Shown piece after piece: positions 28,631-39,982 of a stretch of 62,000 nt of DNA. A model generated the notes under the pieces. The model was not told the DNA's origin. It was given only the letters and a program-made list of their open reading frames with translations, and made no database searches. The stretch covers positions 2,070,001 to 2,132,000 of the forward strand of contig NC_135563.1 of the NCBI RefSeq assembly GCF_964340395.1. Reading direction: 5' to 3'. Made by a program: the position numbers and the translations under genes. Source of the DNA: Glandiceps talaboti (lineage: Eukaryota; Hemichordata; Enteropneusta; Spengelidae). The number at the start of each line of letters is the position of its first letter. The stretch's first letter is position 1.

Positions 28631-31600
28631 GTAAGTCGTGCCATCAGGATATTGACATAATCTTCAATAAATTAGTAAATTAGTATAATACTCTCCCATT
28701 CATTCTAATTTGTCAATTTACGACTGTATATAGAAAGGATTTAGATCAATTTCTTTACAATCGTCAGCTCTCCTTTCGCATTCGATGACTTGTTATTTTT
28801 TTTATATTTTTTTTTACAAATATATATTTCTTTCAACAAATAAATCAGACATTTTTAACACGTTTTTTTTTCTCATATCAAAGTTGCTAAGCTCTAATCT
28901 AAACATAATGATAATGAATCGAACTAACGGCATCGTTTACTGCAGAACCAAAGACTATCTTTTCATCAGGTTTATGATTGTGTAGGTCGCTAGAGAAACT
29001 AGGAAGATGACATTAGTGATGTCATCGAGCACGTGCATACTTTGACACATCACGATTCACAGCCAGATGTGAAGTGATTTTTCTTCTCTCAAATTTCTTA
29101 CCTTTGTTTCTCAAGGTATTTCAAGTTCTCCTGTTGCTAGCTGGAATGGCCACAATTTAGACTACCCAAGCAGATCGGATGAAGCTTCTATGCTACAGTT
29201 GACACCAGGCGAACTGTGTACTTGGATTACACAGTATACCAAGAGATTAATGCATGACGCACAAAGAGTGGAACGCCAATTTGTAAGTACAAGTGTATGC
29301 GGAAATAGCAATTTGAAATCGTCCTTCAGAGATTGATTGTTTCCTACCTTTTTCCTATTAACATACTTCATAGTTCATTTCATCCATATTACACTTCTCC
29401 ATTTCTGAAATAGAATACATTTGAATATCCATTCCAAAAATATGTTAAGATAGATTCCTCCTAGATTCTTCCATTACAATGTAATACATATAATACGTGA
29501 CCACAAATTTGACAGACTTTGTGCAATGTGGGCAAACGTTTATCTGTATTAATGTAGAATTCGTCCCAAGAACCTATTCCCATGAAATTCAAAGTTATTC
29601 AAATCTATCCAACGTTGCCATGTGAGAGTTTGTTCCCTGTCGTTTTGCAATAATAAAAGCATTATGGGTGTTCACCACCATTTCAATGAAATTAACATTT
29701 ATATTCCCGATGAGTTAATATGGCGACAATATTGGATTCTAGAATGGCTTGATTTTGATATCATGGTGTTCTCTGTTTTTAAAAAAATTGATTTTAATGT
29801 GTGGAAGCAACAGCAAAAGTTAGAGTTTATTTCCGAGATGTGCATTTATATACAATATTATAACCCTAGATATATTCATCCATATTAACGTGATCAAATC
29901 GAATCTTGATTCATTTGATAAATAATGAACTTTACGAACTGTCCCATTTCACACCTTACACCTGTTAATGCCATAGTTCTATTTTTACCTATATCAAATC
30001 ATGATTTCTATGGCCACTTTTCATACAATTCCAGGAATCGGGGTCTTTTGTTTGGCTCAACTGAAGCGTCTCTTTGTTAAATGGTTTACAATTCATTGGG
30101 TCACTCGCATAAACTTGTTTTCCCCTTTCAAGATACGCAGACCAGAACGCCTGCTAAAGGGGTCAGCTTTCATATGCAGATGTTGTTTCTATGGTCGTAA
30201 GCATGGGATTAGTCTAGTAATAAATCGTATTATATTTGTATTGGTAAGCGCCCTCTCCATTCACTTGTTACACCCATCATTTACCATTGCAGAGACGTGC
30301 ACGGTTGGAGAATGAAGGTGACGTCATCTTATCTGACGTCATTCCAAACCTTCCAACTCATCCCTCACTTATCACGTGGGTAACTATGACAGTAAGTTTA
30401 CTTTCATTTTTTTCTTCAAATATCTTTAATAGAATAGAAAAGCGAGAAGACATTAAACTGTGTGATTAGATCATAAATATTGTAAGAACCATATCTAGGC
30501 CTAGCCTTCGTACATAATATAACGTGATGTCTATATCATACACAAGTTCCTCTTTCAGGGACCGAGATAATACTTATGGCACTGACATCTTGTGAGGGTA
30601 TATTATACGAGGACTTGATAAACTCAAATCATTCAGCTTGAGCTAAAGAGAATGAAAGTGATTGAAAGTCTGGCATAGGGCGATGACATGACGGAATATA
30701 AGGGCTTTGCAGTATTTACGACAGTTTTGCTATTATTCTTTGACTACAAATATTGCTCACCTCGTACCCAATCGGACACATCTCTGAAAAATTTCATTCA
30801 GTTTGTTAGGCCTTAGTTACAGGTAAGAGAGACACCGATTGGGAAATATCGGCACGTCACACTTCACTTGGCTTATGTTTATGTCTACAGGGCTTAGAGA
30901 GACTACAGACAACACAGGAAGGGTTAAATGTATTCCATACCCATTTACGTCAGGTGATTGAAGACGAGGTAGTGAACTATGGGGAAATCGATAACTTCAT
31001 CCGGGACATTGACGTTCTGAATGCATGGATTGCACGTATCAAGACTTATGTCCACGACATGGTAAGTATCAACAATCGGCGTGTGAATACTTTATTATAC
31101 TGCAGTAACCCGTTACGTATACGTTTTGGATGTCCTCAAACTGTACCCAATTTTCTCCCTAAGTTAAGTTAACTAGGTTTCGTTTACTCCAGTACAAAGG
31201 GCTATATATGTAATGTATGTATAAAATACACCATGGAATAAAAGGCTTTGAAATTCATTGATACGTCCTTTATTTTTAGTTCTCCTAATCGACGAATAAT
31301 ACTTACCCACTGTTATTCATAATCAAATTAAAATAGCACACTAAATGGTTCCAATGAAAAAGGGTGTGTTTTCTAAATGTTACCGTGACTTTTGGAATTG
31401 ATCATTGTTACGTCTTCCGTGTAATCTACATGTATTATTCAAATAGAATTTGCCAGAAACAGTATGGCTAAAAACAAAGTTTCGAACGTCTTCTCGTGGA
31501 AGTATACAATTTAATAACAATAATTACATGTACAACCACAAATCCAATAACTACTATCCACTGATCACGTGATGTTATTTTTTTCTTTCCAGTTAAACCG

Positions 31601-31763
31601 TTTGTCAAGTTCAGCATCCATTGCGTCATCATCACCCGTTACCATAGCAACCAGGACCATTGATAATGAAGTATGGGATTTGGCAGTCCTACAAGCGTTC
31701 AGACGATACCTGTCACTATTGAAGAAAAACTTCGAATTTATGTCCGTTGAGTTACAAGATTAA
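28573..31763 (+). CDS. Gene 2: CNTF/CLCF1-like IL-6-superfamily cytokine
   Basis: Exons 28573-28630, 29116-29282, 30293-30391, 30891-31061, 31593-31763 encode 221 residues, close to usual IL-6-family length. Intron phases are 1-0-0-0 with consensus splice sites. The signal peptide is MTALIRALTTVCAILYIAVG. Helix A is about 50-75. The A-B loop ends with W104 and a MT pair, followed by E111-R-L-Q at the start of helix B, F123-H and E132-D-E. From memory this W..[LM]T..ERLQ...FH...ED pattern is that of CNTF, CLCF1 and related proteins. Helix D (193-215) has W.L.VLQAF and ends in FEFM, again like the CNTF and IL-6 D helices. The mature chain has one Cys and no N-glycosylation sequon. The C-D loop is short and Ser/Thr-rich. 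A TATAAAAG box lies at 28451. This is the clearest member of the cluster. The existence of the gene is near certain; the family call is strong but made without a search. Confidence 0.88.
29116..29282 (+). CDS. Gene 2 exon 2 (helix A)
   Basis: Acceptor TTTGTTTCTCAAG, donor GTAAGT; 167 bases, the same length as the equivalent exon of gene 5. The codon split across the intron is Gly. Confidence 0.9.
30293..30391 (+). CDS. Gene 2 exon 3 (A-B loop)
   Basis: Acceptor ATTTACCATTGCAG, donor GTAAGT, 33 codons, phase 0. Contains LSDVIPNLPTHPSLITW and two TGACGTCA octamers as part of the code. Confidence 0.9.
30891..31061 (+). CDS. Gene 2 exon 4 (helices B and C)
   Basis: Acceptor TTTATGTCTACAG, donor GTAAGT, 57 codons, phase 0. 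Two long amphipathic helices are separated by VVNYGEIDN. Confidence 0.9.
31593..31763 (+). CDS. Gene 2 exon 5 (C-D loop, helix D, stop)
   Basis: Acceptor TTTTTTCTTTCCAG at 31592, stop TAA at 31761. Ser-rich loop, then helix D VLQAFRRYLSLLKKNFEFM. Confidence 0.9.
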   Translation, partial: LNRLSSSASIASSSPVTIATRTIDNEVWDLAVLQAFRRYLSLLKKNFEFMSVELQD

Positions 31764-32959
31764 CATTCATCTATCATTTCGTGGATAAGTTCTTTTTTTA
31801 ATTTTAGAATATAAATTTAAGGCTATACTATTTCATAATTTATAACACGTAAGCTATTTTAGGCTTACACCTGACAATTGTCAGAGTAAAATGAGACAAC
31901 ATGCCAATTCGTTATTTAGTCCTTTACCTCGTTCAAGTCACACGTTGGTTTAACGCTATGTAATACGACAACCACTTTTACATAGTAACCAATCTATTTT
32001 ATTGTCGACAAAAAAGGTAATTTTTTTAAAAGTGTTAAAAACAGAACCGTGATATTGTCAACACGCTCGTCGTAATGTGACTACGCCGAGGGACAGTAAG
32101 ACACGTCAGACCAGACATATAATAACAAGTAACGCTTACACTTTCTGTCCAATATATAAGCTATACTCTGTAAACGTGGCCAATATTTGGTCACCGTTTT
32201 ATTTCTCTAAATGAAAATATACAATCGGCGTGTGCCGGTTTGTAAACATCTTATGTAAGTCAAATTGACTACCAGTGTTATTACACTAAAGTTTGCCTTC
32301 ACATTTAAATGTATTATACGCTTAGTGTATTGGGCATCTCAATGCTACATCAATGTGATCTAATACAGAAAAAATGTGAAGGTTTTACTTGATAGAGACG
32401 AGAACGTGTTGTTTTAAACACATGGCAAATTGTTTTGTAAATGTGAATTTAATAATTACAAGTATGACGTGTACATTTCAAATGCATTTATATAACGTAG
32501 GGTATACAAATATTGATATGAGTAGATTAAAGTGGTAACTTATTGGAATTGAGATGATAGATCTTGTCTCTTTCCGTTATTGAACATTTTGAACGTTAGG
32601 AAGACATATTATATCGACATATTGTAATAACCTTTTTTGAGTGTGAAGTCGTTTTATATGAGCAACAACGAAAATAAGAGTTAAGACAGAGATTTTACAA
32701 GCTTTGCTAATGTAACTTTTTAAAATTATGATTATATTTTATTAACCTCTGACCTTGGACAAATAAATGTATGACATTTACATTATGTTGTGTTGGATTC
32801 GAGTGTGAAGTCGCTTGGAGTATTCAATAATGTCAGTATCTTAAACATATAGCTACCAATGTCAGGGAATCATAATTTAGACACTTGTAATGAGTGTATC
32901 ACAAAAACACAAATCTTTGACAAAAGTCATCTGTACAAGTTTACTAAATGATATCTTAT
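31764..32959. other. Probable gene 2 3' UTR and flank
   Basis: AT-rich with several ATTTA pentamers, which in cytokine mRNAs can mark instability elements, though they are expected by chance in such DNA. Confidence 0.3.
32762..32767 (+). terminator. Possible poly(A) signal, gene 2
   Basis: AATAAA about 1 kb after the gene 2 stop; nearer canonical signals were not seen. Confidence 0.35.
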
Positions 32960-33290
32960 GTGTTTAAGTGACGTCATCAACTTAAGTGTACCATAAAACC
33001 TAGGTGTATGAGCGACGTCATCTATACAAGTTTACAACAACCCAAAATGTTTGAGTGACGTCATCCATACGTGTAACAGAAATCTAGATGTTTGAGTGAC
33101 GTCATCCATACGTGTGTACCTCAAATTCCAGGTGCTTGGGTAACGTCCTTCATACAAGTGCACAAACTCCCCCCACCCCAAAAAAAAAAAAAAAAAACCA
33201 CCCAAACACAAACAAACAAACAAACAAACAAACAAACAAACAAACAAACACAAAACAGGCGACGTCATCAACACTAGTGCAATACATAAC
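32960..33290. repeat. Imperfect ~40-57-bp repeat carrying CRE-like TGACGTCA sites
   Basis: Units of the form TTTGAGTGACGTCATCCATA. Exact TGACGTCA at 32969, 33056 and 33097; altered copies near 33013 and 33260. Between genes 2 and 3. Confidence 0.7.
33175..33250. repeat. A-run then (AAAC)n
   Basis: About 19 As followed by AAAC units. Confidence 0.95.
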
Positions 33291-33558
33291 ATGAGTGTTT
33301 GAATGACATAACCAATACAAATGTACGACAAAGGTCAAAGGTGTTAAGTAACTTTCCATCATAATGTTATCATTATTATAAGACACGATGAATCAATAAG
33401 AATGGATAACTTTTAAATGAAAATAAAATACTCGAAAGGACCTCATGATCATGATCGTTTGATTAACAGTACAATCTCAGTATGTATCATGTAATGTCTG
33501 TCACTATTTTCGATAAAATATACGACGTGTAATTATATATGTACATTGTGTGCTTAAG

Positions 33559-33755
33559 TGTGTGTATGTATGTATGTATGTATGTATGTATGTATGTATG
33601 TATGTATGTATGTATGTATGTATGTATGTATGTATGTATGTGTGTGTGTATGTGTATATGTGTGTGTGTGTATGTATGTGTGTGTGTATGTATGTATGTA
33701 TGTATGTATGTATGTATGTATGTATGTATGTATGTACGTACGTACGTACGTACGT

Positions 33756-33803
<48 letters not shown>

Positions 33804-33818
33804 ATGTATGTATGTATG

Positions 33819-33857
<39 letters not shown>

Positions 33858-33866
33858 ATGTATGTA
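33559..33866. repeat. Compound (TATG)n(TACG)n(GT)n microsatellite
   Basis: Same composition as 21127-21427; upstream of a Penelope 3' fragment. Confidence 0.98.
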
Positions 33867-33904
33867 ATATAATTATTATTTCCCAATCTAATTATCATGA
33901 TTAT

Positions 33905-34158
33905 TGGGTATTTTTTAAATTTCAGGCGTATTCTATTGGGTTCTATTAGGTGCGTGCGAATTTAAGAACTTATCCCACGTACAACCGTTTATTTATATCA
34001 CGCGCGGTTTTGTTCCATTATATTTAGAAATGTTCGGGTTGTCACCTGGCATTTCTCTGTCTCGCCAATTTTTCCTTTGAAAAAGAATATTTATTCGAAA
34101 CGTCGGATTTAACAGCTATATATACGGACTGGTTTATTAGTTCCTTATGCATTTTTTT
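33905..34158 (+). mobile_element. Penelope-like element 3' UTR fragment
   Basis: Noncoding; matches the 3' UTR of the copy at 20312 (GGCGTATTCTATTGGGTTCT, later ATTCGAAACGTCGGATTT), and like it runs straight into (TATG)n. Confidence 0.65.
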
Positions 34159-34218
34159 TATGTATGTATGTATGTATGTATGTATGTATGTATGTATGTA
34201 TGTATGTATGTATGTATG

Positions 34219-34258
<40 letters not shown>

Positions 34259-34300
34259 TGTGTGTGTGTGTGTATGTATGTGTGTATGTAATATGTATAT
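34159..34300. repeat. (TATG)n(TGCG)n(GT)n microsatellite
   Basis: Abuts the Penelope 3' fragment end. Confidence 0.98.
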
Positions 34301-34398
34301 ATGTGTGTGTAACTCGGTGAGTATCAATCTGCTAATCAATCGCACTATGCGTGAAACTCCGAGTTACAACCAAGAAAGAGTTCCAGTACTACCAAAAC

Positions 34399-34430
<32 letters not shown>

Positions 34431-34578
34431 TGTATGTATGTATGTATGTATGTATGTATGTGTGTATGTAATATGTATATATGTGTGTGTAACTCGGTGA
34501 GTATCAATCTGCTAATCAATCGCACTATGCGTGAAACTCCGAGTTACAACCAAGAAAGAGTTCCAGTACTACCAAAAC

Positions 34579-34610
<32 letters not shown>

Positions 34611-34630
34611 TGTATGTATGTATGTATGTA
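34271..34630. repeat. 180-bp unit duplicated in tandem, with a hammerhead-like hairpin
   Basis: Two copies offset by exactly 180 bases. Each contains TAACTCGGTGAGTA ... GCGTGAAACTCCGAGTTA followed by AAGAAAGAGTTCCAGTACTA, inside (TATG)n. Partial relatives occur at 50131 and 53254. Confidence 0.85.
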
Positions 34631-34665
34631 TGTATGTATGTATGTATGTATGTATGTATGTGTGT
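34582..34665. repeat. (TATG)n microsatellite
   Basis: Follows the second 180-bp unit. Confidence 0.97.
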
Positions 34666-34857
34666 AGCACTAGGGTAGATCTAACGGATATGTCAGGTAA
34701 GTCTTTTATCATTTTCGATGACACTGTATGATTCATTTAAGTTTGTAATACTCCTACCGGTAGGACTAGATCACGACTTACATGTATTACTATATATCAT
34801 TCTAAATAAATTCTTACTCTCTACGATTATCTCATTTGACATAAATGTATACAGAAG

Positions 34858-35006
34858 GGTTTGGTATATTAAAGATTGTACGATGACTACTTTGGAGTGT
34901 ATACAGAACGTTTTGGTATATTAAAGATTGTACGATGACTACTTTGGAGTGTATACAGAACGTTTTGGTATATTAAAGATTGTACGATGACTACTTTGGA
35001 GTGTAT
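34858..35006. repeat. 52-bp tandem repeat, three units
   Basis: Unit includes TTTTGGTATATTAAAGATTG and TACGATGACTACTTTGGAGT. Confidence 0.9.
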
Positions 35007-35994
35007 AATGTGCTTGTACTTCCTTATGATACTGTGACTAGTAGATGTCATCAATGGAGTAACTGCTATTTGCGTATAGGGAACAGTTTTCCCACAGGTG
35101 TCTTGACAATTTGACACGAGAATTTGAAACTGTAGTTCCCTTTGTAATGACGTCATATGTGTATTATTTGTACACCAACTTAAATCACAGGACACTCATA
35201 GAAAATCATGACAATCGTGTACCTAACTGTTGCCTCTATCTTTCTCAATTCCACCCCGAAAATTATTCACCTTATACGATTATGATTAGTTTGTACATTG
35301 TTTGATGCTATTAGTGGTAGCATTTTGGCGAAATATGTAGAAACCCTATCCTTCGTCGAAGCCAAAGTTCATATGAAACTGTTACCACGATAAGGCAATC
35401 AGTCATGCTGAAAAAATGCGTTTGTATGTGGGTGGGAAGAACATAAATACGTTACAATGAACAGAGAATGACGTAAAGAGAACTGCTGGAACCGTGATCG
35501 TGTATCTAAAATATTTAAGGGAAGGAACGCCTTAAATACAACCAAAATGGCAAAATATTAGTACATTAGTCAAATTAATCTGCGAATGAATGAAAAAAAT
35601 AGTAAATTCAGATGAATTTTACATTGGTGAACAACATGTTATTACTATATCAGTATATTACACAGTATTCTATGTATGTTATATGTACAGGACTAAATAG
35701 TGAATTCAGGGACACACCCATTTCGCCTCCACCTACTTTGTTAAAGGTACACACAAATGCAAACAATGTCATGATACATTTTATATAAGTCAAACACTTT
35801 TCACTAACGTATTTGTGAAAAATGAAGTCAATTTTACTTTTCTATTAATCGTGTACTCTATTGTACTCAATATTTGAACTCAGTTATGATGAGAGGAGGT
35901 GGGCCGATATTCTACCTAAAAAGTATTGGGGGAACTGAAAACGATTGGTAAAGGCACTAATGCATATGAGGTTACTCTTTATCAGAACTCGTAC

Positions 35995-36036
<42 letters not shown>
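35995..36036. repeat. (ACAG)n microsatellite
   Basis: Short tract. Confidence 0.95.
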
Positions 36037-36037
<1 letters not shown>

Positions 36038-36231
36038 TGCCAACTGTACCGTAAGCCATATAGGAATTTGAACATGCTATACATAGCAATAACTATGGCT
36101 ACCTCGTTGATTTATTTTGTGTATTTTGATACTGTTTTGACATCTACAATTGAAATTTAAAATTTAAAACAACGAATAAGTTGACTGTGTTAAAGAACTG
36201 AATACTATAACACATTTGAACAGGAACAGGA

Positions 36232-36350
36232 AAATTTGGTGGTAAGTTTGTTCTCGAAAATTGATGGTAAGTCTGTTCTCTCGAAAATTTGATGGTAAGT
36301 CTCTTCTCCTCGAAACTTTGATGGTAAGTCTGTAAGTCTCCTCGACCAAG
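36232..36350. repeat. ~29-bp imperfect repeat, four units
   Basis: Unit pattern CTCGAAAATTTGATGGTAAGTCTGTT with variants; each carries a GGTAAGT donor-like string but no exon. Confidence 0.75.
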
Positions 36351-37756
36351 GTGTACATTGTATAAGGTTGATTAGACATAGAAATAACGCGACTGTCGTT
36401 GGTCATCGTTTCCCTATTACCTCTATCAAAGTGTTTTTTAAGTTGCACAATGTTGTCTCTTACATTGCAGTACTTTCATTAAACGGAGCCATACACTCAG
36501 ATATGCCGGTCCATTGACTTGAGTGAAACTAGAACTGCCCCATGTATGACACAGGTTTATTCACTAACTATTAACAATACCATGATGATACTTACTCGAC
36601 TTAAAATATTTCACCAGTGATTAATTGTTGTACCGACCACGTGAACACAGTGAACAAGAGAAAATCCAGTCAGTCAAAGGCCACACCTGTCTCGTTGCAC
36701 TAAACATTGTATTCCTCTCAGTCAGTCAATCAATAAATCAAATATGTGAATCGTTCTTTATTCTTTGTTAGGAAATCTCAGTGTAAATGGACTTTTCTGA
36801 CCCTTACCTTTGTATCTATTACACTACGTATGTCGTTGTACCACATACACACAACGACTGGCAGATACAAGGAACTTAAATAAAGAAATTGCCCAGCAAC
36901 AAATACAATGTCATCGTCGCTGATTATTATGTACAAGAATTACATACAGCACTGTATTTGAGAGATCAACTGTTTCAAGGGATTAAATTTCATAATTATC
37001 ACCCACTGAAATATTTAATTTATAGATGTCCAATTATTTGCTTTTTAACTCTGAATACTGTACTCATGTGAGACACAGAGCCGCTATTGTCGCCAATAGT
37101 ACATTAATTTTAGGCCGGTAAAATCAGTACGGTACTTTAGAATCACTCTAGACATCAAAGTGTGACACCCTACAGTAGAGATTTAGTTTTTTTAAATCCA
37201 TGTTTTGTTACAATAGAACGTTACAAATGTAGGAAATGCAATGTTAAAACATATTTCTAAACTTCTTCTACAATTCCACGCGACGTTTATTGAAACGAAG
37301 AGTAAAGTGTGGAAAACACTATCTCTAAGCTTGGGAAAACCAGACAAATAAATGCAAGTCACGGTACAGCCGTTCACTTCTCAAAGGAATAGCACGAAGT
37401 ATCTAATGGGTTATACACGGGAAAATCAGAACACTGTCATGTACAAAATTATTCTCTTCATCCATCGTGTTTGTGAGCACATAGAACAAATAGCACTAGT
37501 AGCGACTATTCTGAAGAAGTTCAGCCATTGTTAATACGCCGTAAGGAACACAATAGTGGCGGGCTTCCTTGGTAAGAATGATAAGATGGACAAAGTGTTG
37601 GTGCTTTCCCTTAGTTGTTGGGTTTATCAATGCATAACTATATTGTTTTGAAATAAAAATAACATAGCGGTCGGGAAAAAAATACAAATTTGTCATGGAC
37701 ATTACCTTAACTTTTTAAAAGTTTGGTATTGTCCTAGGAACAATGTTGGACAAGAG

Positions 37757-37763
37757 TATATAT
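37757..37763 (+). promoter_or_regulatory. Possible TATA box, gene 3
   Basis: TATATAT about 200 bases before the ATG at 37957. The match is short in AT-rich DNA, so support is moderate. Confidence 0.35.
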
Positions 37764-37956
37764 GACCAGAGGAATATCAGGTGGTAACTAAAGACAGATA
37801 TTGATCAAAATACGTGGGCCATCAACTCCGACTTCGTTCTGAAGCTGTCAAAGTTATCATCATCCGACTGTCAAGTTTGCCATCATCTGAATCCATTACA
37901 GTTTTTAGAGACACATTTCAAGGTCAAAACCAAAAAATCTATCAATAATAATCAAT

Positions 37957-37981
37957 ATGTTTGCAAAGTTACCAGTATTGA
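37957..37981 (+). CDS. Gene 3 exon 1 (start of signal peptide)
   Basis: ATG, eight codons plus one base, donor GTAAGT at 37982. Chosen because it restores phase 1 and builds a standard hydrophobic signal peptide with exon 2. TATATAT at 37757. Confidence 0.7.
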
Positions 37982-39414
37982 GTAAGTATCCTGAAGAAAT
38001 GACTCCCTTCTTTGATTCATCTCCACAAATTCGTCGACTTTTTATATTAAGGGATTGAAATCTGTTCTGTGTTATCAAGACTTCACTTAATTCAGACAAC
38101 CTTATTTCTGACAGCATTGGTTGATTTCAAACAACGGGGCTGCCATCGGACTAACATACAAATAGGAATTTGTCTATTGGACGATTTGTAACCTTGGTAA
38201 AACTGATAATGGCATGAAGTACATGCATATAAACATTGTTTTCAGTTTATCAAACTAGTGTTAGCATCTGAAGATTACGTTAAGTTCTAATATGTTTTAA
38301 TTGAAGAGGTTGGTGTGGTCTACACTATGTTCAGAGCTTGGTGTGGTCTACACTATGTTCAGAGCTTGGTGTGGTCGACATCGTATATGTTCTAGCGTGT
38401 TCCACGTTTTCCATATAAACATCTGTATTTCGAATTCTGATTTATTTCTCTTCATTGATATCTTAGGAAAAACTACATTTGTCAGTACAGTACAGGGAGA
38501 CTTGTTGTATTTCAAATCAGGCAATATATTTGTGATTCCCTTACGCAGTGTCAGAGTACTAACGAGTTTTGTACCCTTTAGCTGTTAAACTGTTTTATGA
38601 GGTCAACCTACTTTCTCTGTTGTCCTCGTGTCACATTGTCTGCGATCACACACACTGTCACCAGCATACCAATGTATAAAATGTCATATTGTCTGCAATT
38701 ACACACACACTGTCACCAAAATACAAATGTATATATATTTTGACACAACTTGTTTTTCTTCAGTTATTGTTTTGTTCGCGTACAAGTGTTGTTTTGTGCT
38801 GTCGGCTCCAACACACCATCAAAGTCACCATCACCACCACAGCCACCAGGAAAGAGATGAGGGAAAGGCAGTGACTGTCAAACCCCCAAGTGAAGAAATG
38901 ACAGTGGACCAGGCTAAATGGCGGGAAATCATCTGTGGATGGAGGAACAGTAGTATTTTGACGAGAATTGTTTACAACTTACAGTATTTGACTGACGACG
39001 CATACGAAGCCTTTGTAAGTCAATTAGGATTGAAGAATTGAAACAACAATCTTGTTAATTAAACATTTGAACCCCAAACCCAGAAAGGAATATAGTACTT
39101 GTTTCTTTTTTATGCCATTGTCCATTCCCCAGTTTTGAATTTTAAAAGGTGTAAGAGTTGTTTTTCGTGACATAATGGTTCAGTTTGACAAAGGAATGTT
39201 GTTAATTTCTTGTTTCAGTTTAATCTGAGGTATCAAGAAGAGATTCAAGGAGAATTAGAAGAGGACATTGATAGAGTTGTGACAAATCGTATAAATCTAC
39301 CATTGGTGCATACAGGTAGAGCATGGTTGCTTAACGTAACGGTGAGTTTATATCTACTCTAGCTTTTCGGTTAATCTGTATCTAACCATATGTCTACCTG
39401 ATCTGCCGCCTCTA

Positions 39415-39481
<67 letters not shown>

Positions 39482-39950
39482 TGGTATTGTTTCTTACATA
39501 TTAAATATCCGAAAACTCATGTTACCCTCAACCATGGCATTGGGGTAATAATTCTATGAACTGATCACACTAATATTTTTTTAAAACGACTGTCGACTCA
39601 ATGAACTTTTCCAAACTGATTTTATGTTTCTGTTTTTTAAAACGAAAAATTATCATGTAATTTGATGTTGACAGAAAACAAATGATTGGTTGAAAGTACT
39701 GAAGGAATGCATTGACTTGTTAAAGGTCTATAGTGGTTACGTAACTGACGTCAGAGATTGGGAACAAAGTCAAGCAGACGATGTCTCCGTTCTTGTTGGT
39801 TCCCGCCTAAAGAGGTCAATAGCCAAATCTTATGAACTTGAGAATATGCTGGTTCAATGGGTACGTGTTTTTTATTGAAACCACACTCACATTATACATA
39901 TGTAATGTAATGTAATCACATGTATGTATGTATGTATGTATGTATGTATG

Positions 39951-39982
<32 letters not shown>

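Larger units (their letters stand above)
35007..37740. other. Intergenic between genes 2 and 3
   Basis: Only short repeats recognised (35995, 36232). No coding exon supported. Confidence 0.5.

Noticed and set aside
31764-32760. AU-rich instability elements in the gene 2 3' UTR
   Set aside because: ATTTA pentamers are present but the region is AT-rich and no clustered overlapping nonamers were seen.
39805-39820. RLKRS furin-like site in gene 3
   Set aside because: It lies within the predicted helix C, where cleavage would break the fold; likely just surface basic residues.
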